DNA of 64,000 bases from Desulfobacterales bacterium (lineage in GTDB: Bacteria; Desulfobacterota; Desulfobacteria; Desulfobacterales; Desulfosarcinaceae): NCBI GenBank assembly GCA_016218685.1, contig JACRDD010000042.1:33907-97906 (forward strand). Reading direction: 5' to 3'. The translations under genes were made by a program, and so were the position numbers. Below the pieces are notes generated by a model. The model was not told where the DNA came from, searched no databases, and saw only the letters and a program-made list of their open reading frames with translations. Within the stretch, counting starts at the first letter, position 1, and the number at the start of each line of letters is the position of its first letter. Below, one piece after another: positions 42,381 to 51,833 of this stretch.

Positions 42381-43340
42381 TTATCTCCTCATCCGCGCCA
42401 TGAGCTTGGCCGGCGCCCCCGATAGTCCTTCGGGCAAAAAGATGGTGACCAGCAACAGGACCGCGCCGTAAACCACGATTTCGAACTCCTCGAAATAGTG
42501 CAACCACTCCAGGCTCAGAAAGGCGACGATGATGGCGCCGATAATCGCGCCCCAAATGCTGTGCATCCCTCCCAGGGCGATCATGATGATCAGCTTGATG
42601 GAGAAGAAAAGATCGAAGGTGGCGGGATTGATGAAGTTCATGTAGTGGGCATAGAGGCTACCGGCCAGGGCGGCCAGCACGGCCGAAAAGGTGAAGACGA
42701 TGACCTTGTATCTTGCGATGGGGATACCCATGGCGGCGGAGGCCGCCTCACTGGCGTGAATGGCGCGCAAGGCCCGGCCGGTCGGCGATTGGATCAGGTT
42801 GACGGTGAAGAGGAACACGGCCGCCACGATACCCCACACGAGGTAGTAATATTTGCCGGCGCTGTCGAGGGCATAGCCGAATACGGTCAGGCCGGAAATA
42901 CCCACCATTCCGTCCGGGCCGCCGGTCCAGCGCGCCTCTTCCCGGAAGACGATGTTGATGATGATACCGAAAGCCAGGGTGGCCATGGCCAGGTAGTGTC
43001 CCCGCAGTTTTAACGAAGGGGCGCCGATGGCCACGGCCACGACCGCGGCGGCCAGCGCGCCCAGCAGCATTGCCAGCCAGGCATTGACGCCGTACTGGGT
43101 GGTCAGCACACCGGAAACATAGGCGCCGATACCGAAAAAGGCCGCATGGCCCAGGGAGATCTGCCCGGCATAACCCATCAACAGGCTCAGGCCGATGGTG
43201 ATCAACGCATAGACGCCGGCAAAAACCATCAAGTCCGGATAATGGGATATGGCCGGTACCCGCGAGGCGATCCAGGGGAAAACCAGTATGAGCAGCGCTC
43301 CTGCCAGCATGGGCGCTTTACGAATCCGCAGCATAGTCAA
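42381..43340 (-). CDS. livM: ABC transporter permease LivM
   Basis: A 319-residue inner-membrane permease with about 8-10 membrane spans and the LivM signature LLMGYAGQISLGHAAFFGIG near residue 55-75, plus the coupling-helix stretch around AAMGIPIARYKVIVFTFSA. It pairs with LivH to form the pore. Its start overlaps the livH stop as ATGA, so the two are translationally coupled. Confidence 0.95.
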   Translation of the reverse strand: MTMLRIRKAPMLAGALLILVFPWIASRVPAISHYPDLMVFAGVYALITIGLSLLMGYAGQISLGHAAFFGIGAYVSGVLTTQYGVNAWLAMLLGALAAAVVAVAIGAPSLKLRGHYLAMATLAFGIIINIVFREEARWTGGPDGMVGISGLTVFGYALDSAGKYYYLVWGIVAAVFLFTVNLIQSPTGRALRAIHASEAASAAMGIPIARYKVIVFTFSAVLAALAGSLYAHYMNFINPATFDLFFSIKLIIMIALGGMHSIWGAIIGAIIVAFLSLEWLHYFEEFEIVVYGAVLLLVTIFLPEGLSGAPAKLMARMRR

Positions 43341-44239
43341 AACCTTTTAAAGCGGGTCACTTCCAGATTGCCCAGAATGCCGCTGGGCCGAATGAAGAGC
43401 ACGGCCAGCAAGATGATAAGGGCGTATGCATCCTTGTAGCCGGAGGCCAGCATGCCCGCGCTGAGCGATTCGATCAGGCCCAGGATCAGTCCGCCCAGAA
43501 TGGCGCCGGGAAAACTGCCCAGTCCGCCCAGAATGGCTGCGCCGAACCCCTTGATGGCGAGCATGGCGCCCCGATCGTAATCCATGAGGGCGATGGGCGT
43601 CAGGGTCAGCCCGGCCACGGCCCCGATGGCGGCCGAAAGAGCAAAGGAGAGCAGTACCATGTGGCGCACATTGATGCCCACCAGGCGGGCCGCGTCGGGA
43701 TTATCGGCGCAGGCGCCCATGGCCTTGCCCAGAATGGTGCGATTGAAGAACAAGGTCAAGCCCACGGCCACCGCCACCAGAAAGCCGATAACCCACAAGT
43801 ATTGGGGTTGGATGATCACGCCGCCGATGTCGATGGGCGTGCGGCCCGAGAAAGCCGGAAGATCGTATGGGGACTTGCCCCAGATGATCATGGCCAGCCC
43901 CTTGATGATGATGGAGGCCGCCACGGTGGCGATGATCAAGGTCATCACCGAAGGCTTGCGGATGGGCCGGATGGCCAGCCGGTCCAGCAGGACTCCCACC
44001 AAGGTGACCACGAGCACGGTGACCGGGAAAGCCAGGAGTAACGGCAACCCCAGCGAGGTGTGCACGGAGACCATGACCAGGCCGCCGAGCATGACGAACT
44101 CGCCCTGGGCCAGGTTGATGATCTCGGTGACGTTGTAGATAATGTTAAAGCCGATGGCCACCATAGCGTATATCGCGCCGACGGTCAGACCGGTGACGAG
44201 GAACTGGAGCAGTTGATTGAGGAAGGGAAATGTTTCCAT
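43337..44239 (-). CDS. livH: ABC transporter permease LivH
   Basis: A 300-residue permease with about 8 membrane spans and LivH features: GAIYAMVAIGFNIIYNVTEI and NLAQGEFVMLGGLVM near 22-55, then CADNPDAARLVGINVRHMV near 180. It pairs with LivM. The start lies 25 bases after an intercistronic hairpin that separates it from the binding-protein gene. Confidence 0.95.
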   Translation of the reverse strand: METFPFLNQLLQFLVTGLTVGAIYAMVAIGFNIIYNVTEIINLAQGEFVMLGGLVMVSVHTSLGLPLLLAFPVTVLVVTLVGVLLDRLAIRPIRKPSVMTLIIATVAASIIIKGLAMIIWGKSPYDLPAFSGRTPIDIGGVIIQPQYLWVIGFLVAVAVGLTLFFNRTILGKAMGACADNPDAARLVGINVRHMVLLSFALSAAIGAVAGLTLTPIALMDYDRGAMLAIKGFGAAILGGLGSFPGAILGGLILGLIESLSAGMLASGYKDAYALIILLAVLFIRPSGILGNLEVTRFKRF

Positions 44240-44263
44240 TAGCGGATGCGTTTCAACCAGAAA

Positions 44264-44291
44264 CCAAGGGTGGTCCGACGACCACCCTTGG
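44264..44291 (-). promoter_or_regulatory. Intercistronic hairpin between binding protein and permease genes
   Basis: CCAAGGGTGGTC (44264-44275) and its perfect complement (44280-44291) form a 12-base-pair stem with a 4-base loop in the 77-base gap after the binding-protein gene. On the transcript it is followed by TTTCTGG, too short a T-run for full termination. Such hairpins usually give partial termination or 3'-end protection, so that the binding protein is made in excess over the membrane parts. Confidence 0.62.
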
Positions 44292-44316
44292 ATAGAAGTA
44301 ATCGATGCAAAAGCGG

Positions 44317-45474
44317 TTAATTGGCCAGAGCCCAGTCTTTGCCCTTAACCACCACCATCTGGAACGCCTCCTTGGTCAGACCGTTGTGGTCGTCGGCGGA
44401 GAAGTTAAACACGCCGTGCTGGCCCACGAAACCCTTTTTGGTCTCCAGATAGGCGCGGATCTTGGCTTTATCCGGACCGACGGCCTTGAGGGCATCGGCC
44501 AACAGGTTCATGGCATCCCAGGCATGACCGCCGAAGGAGCTGAGCGGCTCGTTGTATTTGGCCTTGTAATCGTTCATGTACTCCATGGTGACCTGCTTCT
44601 GGGGATGATCGGCCGGCAGCAGTTCGGCGATGTTGCAGGCGCCCAGGGGGCAAAAAACGCCTTCGGCGGCGCCGGCGGCCAGCTCGATGTTCTTGCGGCT
44701 GCCGAAGCCATGGCTCTGGAAGAAGGTGATCTTCTCCATGCCCAGGTCGCGCCAGTTACGCACCACGGTGACTTGGGAGGGGCCCACCGACCAGTTGATG
44801 ATGGCCTGGGGGGCAAAACCTTTGATCTTGGTCAATTGCGCCATCATGTCGGTGTCTTTGGGGCCGTACTTCTCGTCGGCGACGATCTCGATCTTGTAGG
44901 TCGGGGCCAAACGCAGCAATTCCTCGCGACCGCTGGCGCCGAATGCTTCGGTGACGCTGATGATGGCGATTTTGCTGATGCCCATCTTCTGCATCTGGGT
45001 ATAAATGGCCTCCACGGCCAGGCTGTCCGACTGGGGGGTCTTGAAGATCCAGGGATAGGGTTTGCCGGTCTTTTCGTCGTGAACGATTTTGTAGCTGGCG
45101 GCACAGGAGATCAGCGGGGTCTGTTCTTTTTCGAAAACCGGCACCACGGCCAGACTTAAACCGCTGACCGACGGCCCGATCACCGCCACCGCCTTGTCCT
45201 GGGTGATCAACTTCTTCGCCAGCAGGTTGCACTTGGTGGCGTCGCTCTCGTCGTCATAGACGATTAATTTAACCTGCTGGCCGTTGATGCCGCCCGCCTT
45301 GTTGATCTTTTCCACTACCATTTCGGCGGTCTTCTTCTCCGGATCGCCCAGGAACGAGGCGCCACCGGTCACCGAAAAGATGGCGCCCACCGTATACTCC
45401 GCCAACGCCGGCTGGATGGCCCATCCGCAGATTGCAAGACACACCAGAAAAACCATCGCCACTTTTTTTACCAT
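44317..45474 (-). CDS. livK: Periplasmic binding protein of the Liv-type importer
   Basis: About 385 residues with a signal peptide (MVKKVAMVFLVCLAICGWAI, cleavage near ALAEY) and a type I periplasmic-binding fold (YTVGAIFSVTGGASFLGDPE, GGINGQQVKLIVYDDESDA, IGPSVSGLSLAVVPVFEKE). Such proteins bind branched-chain amino acids, but relatives bind aromatic acids, short-chain acids or urea, so the ligand is open. Three ATG codons occur in a row; I chose the third (45474) because AGGAGG is then 6 bases away. It leads the operon livKHMGF-CMD. Confidence 0.93.
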   Translation of the reverse strand: MVKKVAMVFLVCLAICGWAIQPALAEYTVGAIFSVTGGASFLGDPEKKTAEMVVEKINKAGGINGQQVKLIVYDDESDATKCNLLAKKLITQDKAVAVIGPSVSGLSLAVVPVFEKEQTPLISCAASYKIVHDEKTGKPYPWIFKTPQSDSLAVEAIYTQMQKMGISKIAIISVTEAFGASGREELLRLAPTYKIEIVADEKYGPKDTDMMAQLTKIKGFAPQAIINWSVGPSQVTVVRNWRDLGMEKITFFQSHGFGSRKNIELAAGAAEGVFCPLGACNIAELLPADHPQKQVTMEYMNDYKAKYNEPLSSFGGHAWDAMNLLADALKAVGPDKAKIRAYLETKKGFVGQHGVFNFSADDHNGLTKEAFQMVVVKGKDWALAN

Positions 45475-45492
45475 CATCATCCTCCTTTGTTG

Positions 45493-45535
45493 ATCGGACC
45501 CTCGGTGGGGTGCACCCCAGCGCCCTCTGTCCGAT
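45493..45535 (-). promoter_or_regulatory. Structured leader upstream of the binding-protein gene
   Basis: ATCGGAC (45493-45499) and GTCCGAT (45529-45535) form an outer stem that encloses a 14-base perfect palindrome TGGGGTGCACCCCA (45506-45519). The element ends 6 bases before the AGGAGG ribosome-binding site. It could be a leader hairpin controlling translation or an operator. It does not match a riboswitch I know. Confidence 0.48.
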
Positions 45536-45586
45536 TGTGTCTATCGCGTTTCATCCCCCTGGATGAACGCAGAACAACTTTGTGGA

Positions 45587-46096
45587 TCAGTCGCGTCCTT
45601 CTCTTTTCTCTCGGCGCAACGACTGCTCGAAGGCCTTGAAAAATTCATTGCGTTCCCGCCAATCGGGGCCGAAACGCTTGTTGAACAGATGCCCGAGCTT
45701 ATGAAACAGCTTGTCCCAAACGGGTTTGTTGCCGCCGATCACCACGTCGGCCACAAATTCATCCAACTCGCTCATTTTTTCTTTGGGCAGGAAGCTGACG
45801 GCTCCCAGGCGGATGGATTGTTCCAGGGCTTCGGGGGTCAGCGCGTAGGCGGTCAGCATAACGGTTGGGAATCCGCGCTTGACCGAAATTTTGAGCAATT
45901 CGAAGCCATCGACCCCCATGATGTCCAAAATAACGACATCGTAAGTAAAGCTCATCAAATACTGCCGCGCCGTTTCGAAATCCCTGGCTTTGGTGACCAG
46001 GCACCCCTCTAGAACGTCGGTAACGGTATCGAGCACATCGGGCTGATCATCCACCACCAGGACGACTTTATCTTTAATAACCTGGGACGCATCCAT
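45587..46096 (-). CDS. Single-domain response regulator (receiver protein)
   Basis: A 169-residue protein with a CheY-like receiver domain (residues about 10-125): acidic pair D16-D17 in VVLVVDDQPDV, phosphoacceptor D58 in VVILDIMGVDG, the switch threonine in VMLTAYAL near 82, and the conserved lysine in FLPKEKMSELD. The C-terminal 45 residues are charged and helical with no known output domain (RERNEFFKAFEQSLRREKR). It would receive phosphate from a histidine kinase that is not encoded nearby. It sits alone between the Liv operon and the gspAB pair. Confidence 0.9.
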   Translation of the reverse strand: MDASQVIKDKVVLVVDDQPDVLDTVTDVLEGCLVTKARDFETARQYLMSFTYDVVILDIMGVDGFELLKISVKRGFPTVMLTAYALTPEALEQSIRLGAVSFLPKEKMSELDEFVADVVIGGNKPVWDKLFHKLGHLFNKRFGPDWRERNEFFKAFEQSLRREKREGRD

Positions 46097-46258
46097 GGAG
46101 GCCTGGACTCCTGGCGTGTGAAAGTTTTTGTAAGTGTGACGCGACGATGAAACATTTATCGATTTAACCCAAACGTGGCGTCAAATCAACATCCAATTCC
46201 ATCGAAAGGCTTGCAGCATAAGGCGGGAAGAGCGTTACCGGCAACGCCGGAATGGCGT

Positions 46259-47332
46259 TCATGGCTTTCCGAAAGGCACTTTCAGCAGTCGCCCCTGACC
46301 TTCACGGACGAAGATGTTCTCTTCGCCAATACCGACAATGGTATAATTCTGGATAGCCGAGCCTTCGCGAACGATGGTATTGTTCACCACCGCCATGCGT
46401 TCTTCGGCGGCAGGCGCAAAAACGATGGCTTGCACTTTCAAAGATCCGTCCGTCAGGCGTTCGGCCCCGGCAAAAGCGGCCTCTTCGGGCTTGGACGGCG
46501 TTGTTGGGCGCGTGATTTGGGGTTGCGCAGCGGGCGGATTGCCGGAAGGCTCACTTGCCGGGTCCAGAACGGTCTTGGTCGTTTTGGGTATATCAGCCAA
46601 AGCGGTTTCTGACGGCATTGCCGCAGGCGCCATGGGTGCTGCCTGGGTCAAAGGCCCCAAGGCACCGGGAAGAGACTCTTCGGAAAAAACGGCGGGGCCG
46701 GGCATGGGCTTGAGCTTGGGTTTCGCGGCAGCGACTGCTTGTGGCTGGGCCGGTTTAGCTTGGGGCCGCCGCTGCTGAACTGGAACTGCGCCCATGGTGG
46801 AAGGGGCCGGCTTTTGGCCCAATGCTTCGAAACCATCTTTTGGCAGAGGCGGTGGCGCCACTGGTGGAGATATGGCCACAGGCCCCGTTTCGGGCCGCTG
46901 GGCCACGGGCATAGGCAACATGGTGACGTTGGCTGCCATTTGCCCGGTTTGCGGCAGGTTCTCTCCGACCGTCTCTGACTCAGTTGACTCGATGGGTACG
47001 GGCGGTATTTCCTCAGGTATGGAGGCAGTCAACGACGGTTGGGGCTCCATTTTGGGCACGGGCTGAAAACTTGGTTTGGGCGCCGTGGCCATCGGCGGCT
47101 TCGACGGATTGGCCCCATTGAAGGCGTAGAGAGCGATTGCGAGCACCACTATGCATGCGGCCCCAATGAGGCTCCACCGATGGATACGGCCCTTTAACCA
47201 GGCGAACCGAACCGAACGATGAATGGCTTGGTGGGCGCCGGCACCCGTGATCAGGGCCGGTGCGGGGACAAATATAGTCGGTCCTTCTTTCTCTTTCTCA
47301 AGCTTCTTTAAAGATTTCAGAATGGTGCTCAC
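46259..47332 (-). CDS. gspB: GspB-type (T2SSB) membrane protein
   Basis: A 357-residue protein with a short basic N-terminus (STILKSLKKLEKEKEGPTIF), one membrane span near residues 52-72, a long proline- and alanine-rich periplasmic linker (about 75-290), and a C-terminal GspB domain (KVQAIVFAPAAEERMAVVNN, later VREGSAIQNYTIVGIGEENI). GspB (ExeB) works with GspA to assemble the type II secretion secretin through the cell wall. Its start overlaps the gspA stop as ATGA. No other gsp genes are in the window. Confidence 0.86.
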   Translation of the reverse strand: MSTILKSLKKLEKEKEGPTIFVPAPALITGAGAHQAIHRSVRFAWLKGRIHRWSLIGAACIVVLAIALYAFNGANPSKPPMATAPKPSFQPVPKMEPQPSLTASIPEEIPPVPIESTESETVGENLPQTGQMAANVTMLPMPVAQRPETGPVAISPPVAPPPLPKDGFEALGQKPAPSTMGAVPVQQRRPQAKPAQPQAVAAAKPKLKPMPGPAVFSEESLPGALGPLTQAAPMAPAAMPSETALADIPKTTKTVLDPASEPSGNPPAAQPQITRPTTPSKPEEAAFAGAERLTDGSLKVQAIVFAPAAEERMAVVNNTIVREGSAIQNYTIVGIGEENIFVREGQGRLLKVPFGKP

Positions 47333-49116
47333 ACGCCCTCTCTTCCCTCGGAATCGCCGTATAGTCGCGGCCGATCTACTCCGCTGTCGCTCTCTTCGGC
47401 TTCATTGATCAAAAAGATTTTGGTCAAAGAACCCACCAAGCCATCGGGTGTCAGGCTGTGCCGCAGTTGAAAATCCAGAATGGCTTTTTCGGTGGCACGA
47501 TCATAAGCAACTTCCAGGCTCAGCTTCTCATAGCCGATCTGCCTCAACATTTTCTTGACTGCCTGGATCGCCTGGGGGGGGGCGTTGGCATTAATGACCG
47601 GATCGAAACCGAGTGTGTTTTTCCAATAAACGTAGACCGTTCCCTGGGTATGCGGCAGCAAGCTTTCAAGATCGGTCTGAACAAGCCCACGGCGCCCGCT
47701 GAGGGCCAGTTGGATTTGCCCGCCGGACCATCCGACCATGGCCATGTAAACGAGTTCCGCGGAGCGATGTTTTTTAATGGTGATGATGGCCGGCAGATTC
47801 AACTGCTTCACCAGCGCCCAATCGGACTCCACGGTGTACATCCGCAATCCATATTGGTGCGCGGCAATTTCGAAATATTCCGGGTCAATGGCCATTGGGG
47901 GCAACTGATACGCGCTGGGCGGTGCCTGTTGCCATTTTTGGAGCACGAACTTCATCGCGTCCAAACGAGAACTTTCATGTTCCAGCGTATCGATAGCCTC
48001 CGCCAAATCAATCGACGGTCCGGGCGCTTCCGGAAAGTTCTCACCCGGTTGGGCAATGCCTGATGCGGGATTGGCGGAAACCGCCGGTGCTATGGCGGGT
48101 GGGTTATTATGGATCTTGTAGGTGCGCACTACTTGGTCGCTGCTTGTGCTCTGACCGGAATCGGCGGCTGAATTGAATTGCAGGGCCCCCTTCAAAAGCA
48201 CATCGCGTTTAGCGTAAACCCCGGCTACCATCAAAAACAAACTGCATATGACCGCGGCCCACAGCATCGTGCGCCGGGTCATGGCCGAATTCCCTGCAGG
48301 TGTGGGCGTACGGCTGGACATTAATTCTTCAATGGCAATCTTGGCCACACCCGCAGTTACTTTGGCTCGATTGAGGCTGTAGGCCGTAAGCAAGGCCCGG
48401 TCGGCGGCGATATTGATCTTGCGCGGTATCCCACTCGAGAACTTATGAATCAGGCGGCAGGCCCTGGGGGTAAATAAATCCAGTTGGCGTTGGGCGGCGA
48501 TCAGGGTTCGATGCTCAATATAACCGGCTGTTTCGGCGTTTGTCAGAGGCGTTAGATGGGCGCTCAGCGAGATCCGCTGCGCCAACTGGCGCAGCTCATA
48601 GGAATCGAGCATTTCTCCCAGTTCGGGTTGTCCGACAAGGATAATTTGAAGCAGCTTATTGCGCGTTGTTTCCAGATTGGAAAGCATACGCACCATCTCC
48701 AGGTTTTCGATGCTTAGGTTTTGGGCTTCGTCGATGAGCAGGATCACCTTACGGCCTGCTTTGTTTTTCATGATCAGGTAGCCGTTGATGACATCCAACA
48801 GTTGCTTCAAATTGTTGGAATTGGTACGGATTCCAAATTCATTACAGATCGTGGTGAGTAACTGGACCGAATCCAGACGGGGGTTAAAAATATAGGCGGA
48901 CTCGATGCCTTCTTCCAAACGTTCCAAAAAAATACGGCAAAGGGTGGTTTTTCCGGTGCCGACTTCACCTGTAATGACGACAAAACCATCTCCCTGACTG
49001 ACGGCGTAGCTCAAATGCGCCAGGGCGATCTCGTGATTCTTGCTCAAATACAAGAAATCCGGGTTTGGAACCAGCTTGAAAGGTTTTTCCCTGAATCCGA
49101 AATAGGTGTTGTACAT
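47329..49116 (-). CDS. gspA: GspA/ExeA-type AAA ATPase with peptidoglycan-binding domain
   Basis: A 595-residue protein. Residues about 1-270 are an ExeA-type AAA ATPase (YFGFREKPFKLVPNPDFLYL, Walker A GEVGTGKTT at 50-58, Walker B LLIDEAQN near 126-133). A membrane span follows at about 283-303, then a periplasmic region resembling a peptidase-like fold (about 400-510), and a C-terminal peptidoglycan-binding repeat (IQAVKKMLRQIGYEKLSLEV and LDFQLRHSLTPDGLVG). It is expected to open the peptidoglycan for secretin assembly, with GspB. It is the first gene of the pair; a TTGAAT/CATAGT promoter-like pair lies 60-90 bases before the ATG. Confidence 0.92.
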   Translation of the reverse strand: MYNTYFGFREKPFKLVPNPDFLYLSKNHEIALAHLSYAVSQGDGFVVITGEVGTGKTTLCRIFLERLEEGIESAYIFNPRLDSVQLLTTICNEFGIRTNSNNLKQLLDVINGYLIMKNKAGRKVILLIDEAQNLSIENLEMVRMLSNLETTRNKLLQIILVGQPELGEMLDSYELRQLAQRISLSAHLTPLTNAETAGYIEHRTLIAAQRQLDLFTPRACRLIHKFSSGIPRKINIAADRALLTAYSLNRAKVTAGVAKIAIEELMSSRTPTPAGNSAMTRRTMLWAAVICSLFLMVAGVYAKRDVLLKGALQFNSAADSGQSTSSDQVVRTYKIHNNPPAIAPAVSANPASGIAQPGENFPEAPGPSIDLAEAIDTLEHESSRLDAMKFVLQKWQQAPPSAYQLPPMAIDPEYFEIAAHQYGLRMYTVESDWALVKQLNLPAIITIKKHRSAELVYMAMVGWSGGQIQLALSGRRGLVQTDLESLLPHTQGTVYVYWKNTLGFDPVINANAPPQAIQAVKKMLRQIGYEKLSLEVAYDRATEKAILDFQLRHSLTPDGLVGSLTKIFLINEAEESDSGVDRPRLYGDSEGREGV

Positions 49117-49249
49117 AGAGCACTCAACCTTGAAGCACCTGGGTCTTTTGTCCGATACTATGTCAAATTATGATGAAGGATTCAAGCTCAGTGTCCATCT
49201 GGTGAATGCATCGTGCGATTACTTCCAGACAGACACAAACGGACGGAAT

Positions 49250-49288
49250 GAAAAAAGGCCTCTTTTCCGCGAGCGGAAAGAGGCCTTG
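49250..49288 (-). terminator. Intrinsic terminator of the ribosomal protein cluster
   Basis: Read leftward, AAGGCCTCTTTCCGC pairs with GCGGAAAAGAGGCCTT around a 2-base loop, followed by a T-run. It lies 24 bases after the rplQ stop and ends the whole leftward ribosomal transcript. Confidence 0.92.
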
Positions 49289-49311
49289 GGCATTTCTTAC
49301 GATAGATCAGA

Positions 49312-49887
49312 TTACGCTTGGGGCTTGGCAGCTTCTTCGCCGCCGGCCGAGTCCGTTGTCTCATTGCCGGGTGCAGCTTCTTGGGCGTCCTCGGCATCGG
49401 CTTTTTGTACTTCTTTCGACGCTTCAGGTTCGGCCTGAGGCGTTTTATCCACCGGGCCTTTTGCCGCTTGCTCCGTTACGCCTTTAGTTTCGGCGGCCTT
49501 ACTCTTCTTTTTGGACTTCTTGGGCTTTTCCTCGAGGGAAACCAGCTCGATGATGGACATGGGCGCATTGTCGCCCGGACGCGGTCCGATCTTTACGATA
49601 CGTGTATAACCGCCGTGCAGGCTGCCAAAACGTTTCTCGGCATCGGCAAAAAGGCTGTGGACGACATCCTTCTCCCTGACGATTGCAAGGACTTGACGCC
49701 GGGCATGCAGATCACCGCGCTTGGCCAGGGTGATAATCTGGTCGGCCCATCGCCGCAGTTCCTTGGCTTTAATATCGGTGGTGCGAATCCGATCGTGCTT
49801 GAATAAGGAGGTCACCATATTACGAAACATGGCCTGCCGGTGGCTGGTCGTACGATTGAGTTTTACTCCTGCTCTCTTATGTCTCAT
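49312..49887 (-). CDS. rplQ: Ribosomal protein L17 with C-terminal extension
   Basis: A 191-residue protein. Residues 1-116 are normal L17 ([40 protein letters not shown]). After SIIELV, a 70-residue low-complexity tail follows, rich in K, A, E, D and P, with no known domain. Such tails occur on L17 in some bacteria. It is the last gene of the cluster, 8 bases after rpoA, before the terminator. Confidence 0.96.
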   Translation of the reverse strand: MRHKRAGVKLNRTTSHRQAMFRNMVTSLFKHDRIRTTDIKAKELRRWADQIITLAKRGDLHARRQVLAIVREKDVVHSLFADAEKRFGSLHGGYTRIVKIGPRPGDNAPMSIIELVSLEEKPKKSKKKSKAAETKGVTEQAAKGPVDKTPQAEPEASKEVQKADAEDAQEAAPGNETTDSAGGEEAAKPQA

Positions 49888-49895
49888 GGATAATG

Positions 49896-50924
49896 TTACT
49901 CCCCTTCTTCTTCGTCTTCAACGTCTTCGATTGGCGCCTCGAAACCTTCGAGTTTCATGCCCAAAGAAAGGCCCATCTCCGTCAAAACTTCTTTGATTTC
50001 GTTAAGGGACTTGCGCCCGAAGTTTTTGGTCTTGAGCATCTCGTTCTCGGTTTTCTGAACCAATTGATATATCTTATGTATTTCGGCGTTTTTCAAGCAA
50101 TTGGCGCTACGCACCGAAAGTTCCAGTTCATCCACGCTACGGTAAAGATTGTCGTTAAAAATAGCTGATTCTTCTTCGCCTGGCTTACTCGTGGTTTCAG
50201 GAACGGTCTCTTCATCGAAAGTGATGAAAATGGACATCTGATCTTTGAATATCTTAGCAGCGTAGGCGACGGCATCCTCAGGTGTAATACTGCCGTCGGT
50301 CCATACTTCCAGTGTCAGCTTGTCGTAATCGGTACGTTGCCCAACGCGCGCATTGCCCACCACGTAGTTGACGCGTTTGATCGGCGAAAAAACCGCATCA
50401 ATGGGAATGGTCCCTATAGGGGAATCTTCTTCTTTGTTGGCTTCCGAAAGTGCATAGCCTTTTCCCACGCGGACAACCATCTCCATAATCAATTTACTAC
50501 CGGGCGAAAGCGTGGCGATGTGCAGTTCGGGATTCAAGATTTCCACTGCGCCGTCAGGACTGTTAAACTGCCCTGCGGTGACAACCCCTTGTCCCTTGAC
50601 ATTGCATGTCAGCTTGCGCGGTTGAAAATCCTTCGCTCTCAAGCGTACCTGTTTCAGATTTAAAATAATTTCCGATATATCTTCCAACACGCCGGGAATG
50701 ACGCTGAACTCGTGCTGAACATCCTCGATTCGAACGGAGGTGATCGCGGCGCCATGCAGCGAAGAGAGGATGACGCGCCGCAGAGTATTGCCCATGGTGA
50801 TACCATAGCCTCTTTCCAGAGGCTCACACACGAACTTCCCATAAGTGGGCGTGCTGGATACTTGCACCTTTTCCGGCTTGATCATCTCGCGCCAGTTCAC
50901 GTACATAAGTTCATTTGATGGCAT
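49896..50924 (-). CDS. rpoA: RNA polymerase alpha subunit
   Basis: About 342 residues. The N-terminal dimer domain has [18 protein letters not shown] near 40-60 and the C-terminal domain ends [20 protein letters not shown] with [22 protein letters not shown] at 50924 is preferred because GGAG is 7 bases upstream; an ATG 6 bases earlier is also possible. It follows rpsD in the alpha-operon order. Confidence 0.97.
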   Translation of the reverse strand: MPSNELMYVNWREMIKPEKVQVSSTPTYGKFVCEPLERGYGITMGNTLRRVILSSLHGAAITSVRIEDVQHEFSVIPGVLEDISEIILNLKQVRLRAKDFQPRKLTCNVKGQGVVTAGQFNSPDGAVEILNPELHIATLSPGSKLIMEMVVRVGKGYALSEANKEEDSPIGTIPIDAVFSPIKRVNYVVGNARVGQRTDYDKLTLEVWTDGSITPEDAVAYAAKIFKDQMSIFITFDEETVPETTSKPGEEESAIFNDNLYRSVDELELSVRSANCLKNAEIHKIYQLVQKTENEMLKTKNFGRKSLNEIKEVLTEMGLSLGMKLEGFEAPIEDVEDEEEGE

Positions 50925-50997
50925 ACCCATTCTCCAGCCTTTGGGGATTATAAAAGGTTTAGGCCTCTATTTTTGTACCCACGTCGCCGTTGGCGAA

Positions 50998-51627
50998 TTA
51001 CTTGGAGTACAACTCGACGATCAACTGTTCCATCATTGGCATGGTCAGATCATCGCGAGCAGGGTAGCTCTTTACAACGCCTTTGAGTTGCGTGCGTTCC
51101 AGCTCCAGCCACTGGGGAACGCCTCGCCGTACGACGGCATCCAGCGATTCATTGATGGCCTGTACTTCCTTGCTCTTTTCTCCAACGCTGATTTCATCGC
51201 CAACCTTGATCAAGTAGGATGGGATGTTAACAGTTTTCCCATTTACTTTGAAATGATTGTGCCGTACAAAGTGCCTGCCTTGGGTTCTCGAATTGGCAAA
51301 GCCGAGCCGGTAAACCACATTATCCAGGCGTCTTTCCAAGAGAACAAGCAAGTTGGTGCCGGTAATCCCCTTCTGACGGTCAGCGGTCTGAAAACACAGA
51401 TGGAACTGCTTCTCAGATAGACCGTACATGCGTTTGACTTTTTGTTTTTCGCGCAATTGAACGCCATAGTCGGACGTTTTTCCACGACGACGCTGTCCGT
51501 GTTCACCCGGAACATAGCTGCGACGGTCGAAAGCGCACTTTTCAGAGTAACAACGATCGCCTTTGAGAAAGAGTTTGAGATTTTCTCTACGGCATATTCT
51601 GCAGACCGAACCAGTATAGCGTGCCAA
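50998..51627 (-). CDS. rpsD: Ribosomal protein S4
   Basis: A 209-residue protein. The start is read as TTG at 51627, which follows AAGGAGG and gives the family N-terminus [20 protein letters not shown]; an ATG 18 bases upstream would add MLKEAI, encoded by the ribosome-binding site itself. The four N-terminal cysteines (CRICR and CYSEKC) make this the zinc-binding S4 form. It is a primary 16S rRNA binder and often represses its own operon. The S4 domain spans about 95-160. Confidence 0.96.
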   Translation of the reverse strand: MARYTGSVCRICRRENLKLFLKGDRCYSEKCAFDRRSYVPGEHGQRRRGKTSDYGVQLREKQKVKRMYGLSEKQFHLCFQTADRQKGITGTNLLVLLERRLDNVVYRLGFANSRTQGRHFVRHNHFKVNGKTVNIPSYLIKVGDEISVGEKSKEVQAINESLDAVVRRGVPQWLELERTQLKGVVKSYPARDDLTMPMMEQLIVELYSK

Positions 51628-51833
51628 AATTGCCTCCTTTAGCAATGTAGCATATTTGCTTATTTTTTAAATGCCATATCGGCCATTCGAGTGCCGGCGA
51701 CCATGTTCTAAGTGCGAATTTGGCCTCATGCCGCCGGCGGGCGGATGTCTACGCGCCCGGGCCACATTGCCCACGGCGAACTCAGTCAGCGGCTTTATAG
51801 TCTATTGAGCCGCATTCACTCATGGTCCGTACA
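51628..51833 (-). other. Gap between rpsK and rpsD with a hairpin
   Basis: The 206 bases after rpsK hold no gene. A hairpin on the transcript strand pairs GCGGCT with AGCCGC (51813-51789, 13-base loop). The gap is large for this operon. It could carry an S4-binding or other control structure, which I cannot confirm from sequence alone. The last part holds the rpsD ribosome-binding site. Confidence 0.4.
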
